From Brasenia schreberi (Eukaryota; Streptophyta; Magnoliopsida; Nymphaeales; Cabombaceae), in the NCBI GenBank assembly GCA_036023115.1, contig JAYKKT010000086.1:14647501-14711500 (forward strand): a DNA stretch of 64,000 nt. The letters are read 5' to 3'. Position numbers and translations under genes: made by a program. Shown here one piece after another: positions 61,319 through 64,000 of this stretch; the stretch's first letter is position 1; the number at the start of each line of letters is the position of its first letter. Under the pieces are notes generated by a model that saw only the letters and a program-made list of their open reading frames with translations, ran no database searches and had not been told where the DNA came from.

Positions 61319-62398
61319 ATAACTCTCAGCTCTTATTGGCTGTGCTTACTTAACAATATTCTTGTTGATTAATTCAGCATCTCAATCATACTCTCTGACA
61401 TATTGGGTACCGTGATAGATTCAACTTGCCAGCTAAAACCATTAAGGGAGTTTCATCTATTTTCCATTTTCCTTTTTATTCAGGTAACAAAAGCCCGGGT
61501 AGGAAGGTTAGCTTGCAGCTAGCTCTAAGGTCTGCTAGTGGTCTACCCAACTCACGCACATTCTTCTGAGATGAGACACCATGATTTTGAAGTCCATTTT
61601 TCTATAGTATGAATATTTGACCTCTTTCAGGAAAGGGCCTAAAAGATAGAATGGGACACTGGCTCATCCTGGCTTTACCTTCAAGTGGTAATTTTCGCTA
61701 TGTTTGAGTGTAATGTGTCCTCGTCCTATGGAATTCTTCATTTTTTTCGTGCTCAGCATTGCCTAGAGAATTCTTTTCATGTTGTCAACACTTCAATCGC
61801 AAACCTGTTGACCACTGTATGAACTTCGATGCTACTCAACGAATTTGCAATCTACAACGAAGGGGACAGTTTATAGTCCTTACTGCATGAGACACCAATG
61901 GTAACTTATGGAAGATCTGTTACTGATCTATCCTGTTGGGAAGCTGCTAATTTACACTCAGTGTCTGCTGTAGTGATATATCCTATATTTCTAAGTTTTG
62001 ATTGGCATAGTCTACTTCAAATAGGATAAAGAATCCAGTCAGAAAATTAATCGGACCATAAAGGTGTTTTTGTAAATGAAATATAAAGGTTAGACATGCA
62101 TCAGACCTTTATAACACAACAGAACCACTTTCAAATATGATAAACATGGCTTTGCAGCACGAATTTTTTTTTACATAAATTGGATTGGAATAGATGTAAT
62201 GCCTTATTCGTGCTTAATTAGGAATATACCATGTTCGTATACTTAATTTCAACCCATGATTGCTCCCATCCAAAATTTACTCTTCAGTTATTTAGGAATA
62301 AGAAAAAAGAGTTTCTACCGTTGTTACCTTGCAATGGTGTCAGTTGAGAGAGAGAGAGAGACGTGGAAGGAAAACGTGTGAAATAAGCACCAGGTCAG
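61319..62398. other. Downstream region of the NEK gene
   Basis: No coding signal. The part next to 62398 should be the 3' UTR of the NEK gene, including a (GA)n run at 62346-62361. Confidence 0.4.
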
Positions 62399-63830
62399 TC
62401 AATTATCGACCTTCGTTGCTCCCTTGAAGCTCTTTGACAACCATATAGCCGTTTCTCTGGGAGAAGCCTTTCCCGGCCCGAAAGGCTTGAGAAGTATCCC
62501 CAGTTCTTCCAACCTTTCCTGATGCAGCAGCTGCGCACTTAACTCCAGCAGCCCCTCCAATGCCTCTGCCCTCTGCTGGTAAGACCTAGTGTCAAACCGT
62601 TGGGTTTTGCGAGTCTGTTGAGGCCCTGCTAGAACACATTCCTTCTCCATCGCCATTGACCGATCCCATGCATAATGAGTTCTGCCTTATCCGATAAACA
62701 GCCTCGTTGAATCCAGGCGACTTCTCGTGTATCCTGATTGTTCGTTTTTCCTGTGTCATAGACAGATCGACCGAGTTCAATGAGGACCCCAACAAGGCCG
62801 AACTTGGTAGTTTTAAATGCTTCTTCTCAGTACTCTCAATGGTGAAAAGGGAGTCTTCCGTTGGTAGTGGAAACTCGGCAATCCTATCGATGCGAGGTGC
62901 ATTTACAGACACATCCGGCGAATCCATTCGCTGGAGAAGACTGAGACTGTGTTTCAGTGGCTGGCATGTCTTCACAACTCTGGTTACAGGTGAGTTGGTA
63001 ATAGCGGCCGCACGAGGAGTGACGAATGTATCTCGCGTTCTTGGCATTGACGCGACATCGCGGATGCAAGGTGACTGCGCAGCAGCTTTTGTGGGCAGTG
63101 GCAATGATGCCCTGCGATTGTGCCTACTGGATCGATCGCCCGGAGTGCGCCCAACAGGAAGCTGCAGCAGAAGAAAGAAAGCGTTAATGACTTCCTACAA
63201 CTCTACAAGAGGTAGGAAACACTAAAAGAGCCAAGTCAACCACGATCTAGGACACCTCAGACTTTTTTAAGCAGCTTGAGTCCCAGAGTCATAGGAGATC
63301 GAATGCATATAGATCGCAAAGGCATCAATGGGAATAAACAATCATTCAAAACGAAGCCATTTCTTGTGATCTTTGATGATGATCTATGGGGTGTAGAGCA
63401 AACCCTGGCCGGTGTAGTTAACTGACGTTTCGCTCCCCTCAGGTTTAAGAAAACTTGGACTGTTGGAAACTTTCCTCTTAAGAAAAAGAGCATCTTGCTT
63501 GTTATCATCATCAGGTCCCAAAAATTTTTCATCACTGAGTGCTCGCTTTTTCTCTTCGTACTGGGGTGGAATGTATTTGTCTTCTATCTCGGAGTATCGA
63601 GAATCGCCAACATGACCTGTATGTAAGTGCACTACTGGGCTACAATCACACTGAACCCTCTCCTCTGCTTGAACTGTGCCATGTATGCTGTCCACATCCT
63701 GCTCAATTCTTGGGCATGAAGAACCATATCCAGGCGGATTGAATGAAAGAGAACGCTGCAACTGGCCGTATTTGAGATGGATCTTCAGGACATGTGGTTG
63801 AAGGATTGGATTCTTTAGAAGATCAGCAGC
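62399..63830 (-). CDS. NIMA-related protein kinase (plant NEK), 3' part, with a frame change
   Basis: Plant NEKs are Ser/Thr kinases tied to microtubules and cell growth. The exon from 63830 (acceptor AATTCATCAG) opens with [16 protein letters not shown], the last helix of the kinase domain, and then the variable tail to about 63384; its donor is not fixed. The last exon (63161-62399, acceptor TCTGCTGCAG) carries [41 protein letters not shown], and in the next frame [40 protein letters not shown] and the stop at 62399. The frame change (+1 or -2) lies in CAACAGACTCGC, about 62611-62616; read straight, the protein stops at 62592 and loses the conserved end. The rest of the kinase domain lies right of the window. 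Confidence 0.88.
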
Positions 63831-64000
63831 CTGATGAATTGATTATCATTAGTGAAACAGGAGCACAACACTAGCAGCTAGTTGAGAGATGGATACAGGG
63901 TTCAGCTCATGGGCACACTGCAAAATTTAGCATGAAGTAAATTTAGCTAGTTGAGAGATGGATACATCACTAATGCCAAATTTAGAACTCACTTATGGTT

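Overview
The window is nuclear DNA of a flowering plant. It holds intron-split genes with GT-AG borders (a VAN3-binding/FORKED-type gene, a NIMA-related kinase and a relict LIFEGUARD gene), Ty3/gypsy LTR retrotransposons, a Mutator-like transposase with a plant mobile domain pseudogene, tRNA-derived SINEs and long CT/TA/GA microsatellites. I cannot name the species.

Layout. 1-20,230 is a nest of rearranged Ty3/gypsy elements of the dual-RNase-H (Tat/Athila-like) type, nearly all on the minus strand: gag pieces, LTRs at 1599-2551, 12385-14417 and 15269-18605, and one degraded pol (7447-10140) that has lost the catalytic core of its reverse transcriptase. 20,230-22,400 is repeat-like DNA without a recognised gene. 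22,440-23,035 is a broken LIFEGUARD (BAX inhibitor-1 family) gene. 23,040-27,600 is intergenic, with long microsatellites. 28,054-32,307 (minus) is the VAN3-binding-protein-like gene, recognisable exon by exon but interrupted by six one-base frame changes of the same sign. 32,400-42,880 is intergenic with SINEs and microsatellites. 42,882-53,100 is a second, complete but decayed Ty3/gypsy element (minus), into which a solo LTR of the first family inserted (43,939-46,344) with an exact CCTTT target duplication. 54,540-58,960 holds a decayed Mutator-like transposase (plus) converging on a decayed plant mobile domain gene (minus). 62,399 to the right edge (minus) is the 3' part of a plant NEK kinase gene, whose 5' part lies outside the window.

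Only the VAN3-binding-like gene and the NEK gene look like host genes under selection, and both carry net +1 frame changes in otherwise well-preserved reading frames. Either the assembly has insertion errors or these copies are young pseudogenes; this is the first thing to settle before using either annotation. No undescribed multi-gene system was found; the notable signals are these frame changes, the nested solo LTR, hairpin-embedded LTR promoters and the MULE/mobile-domain pair.
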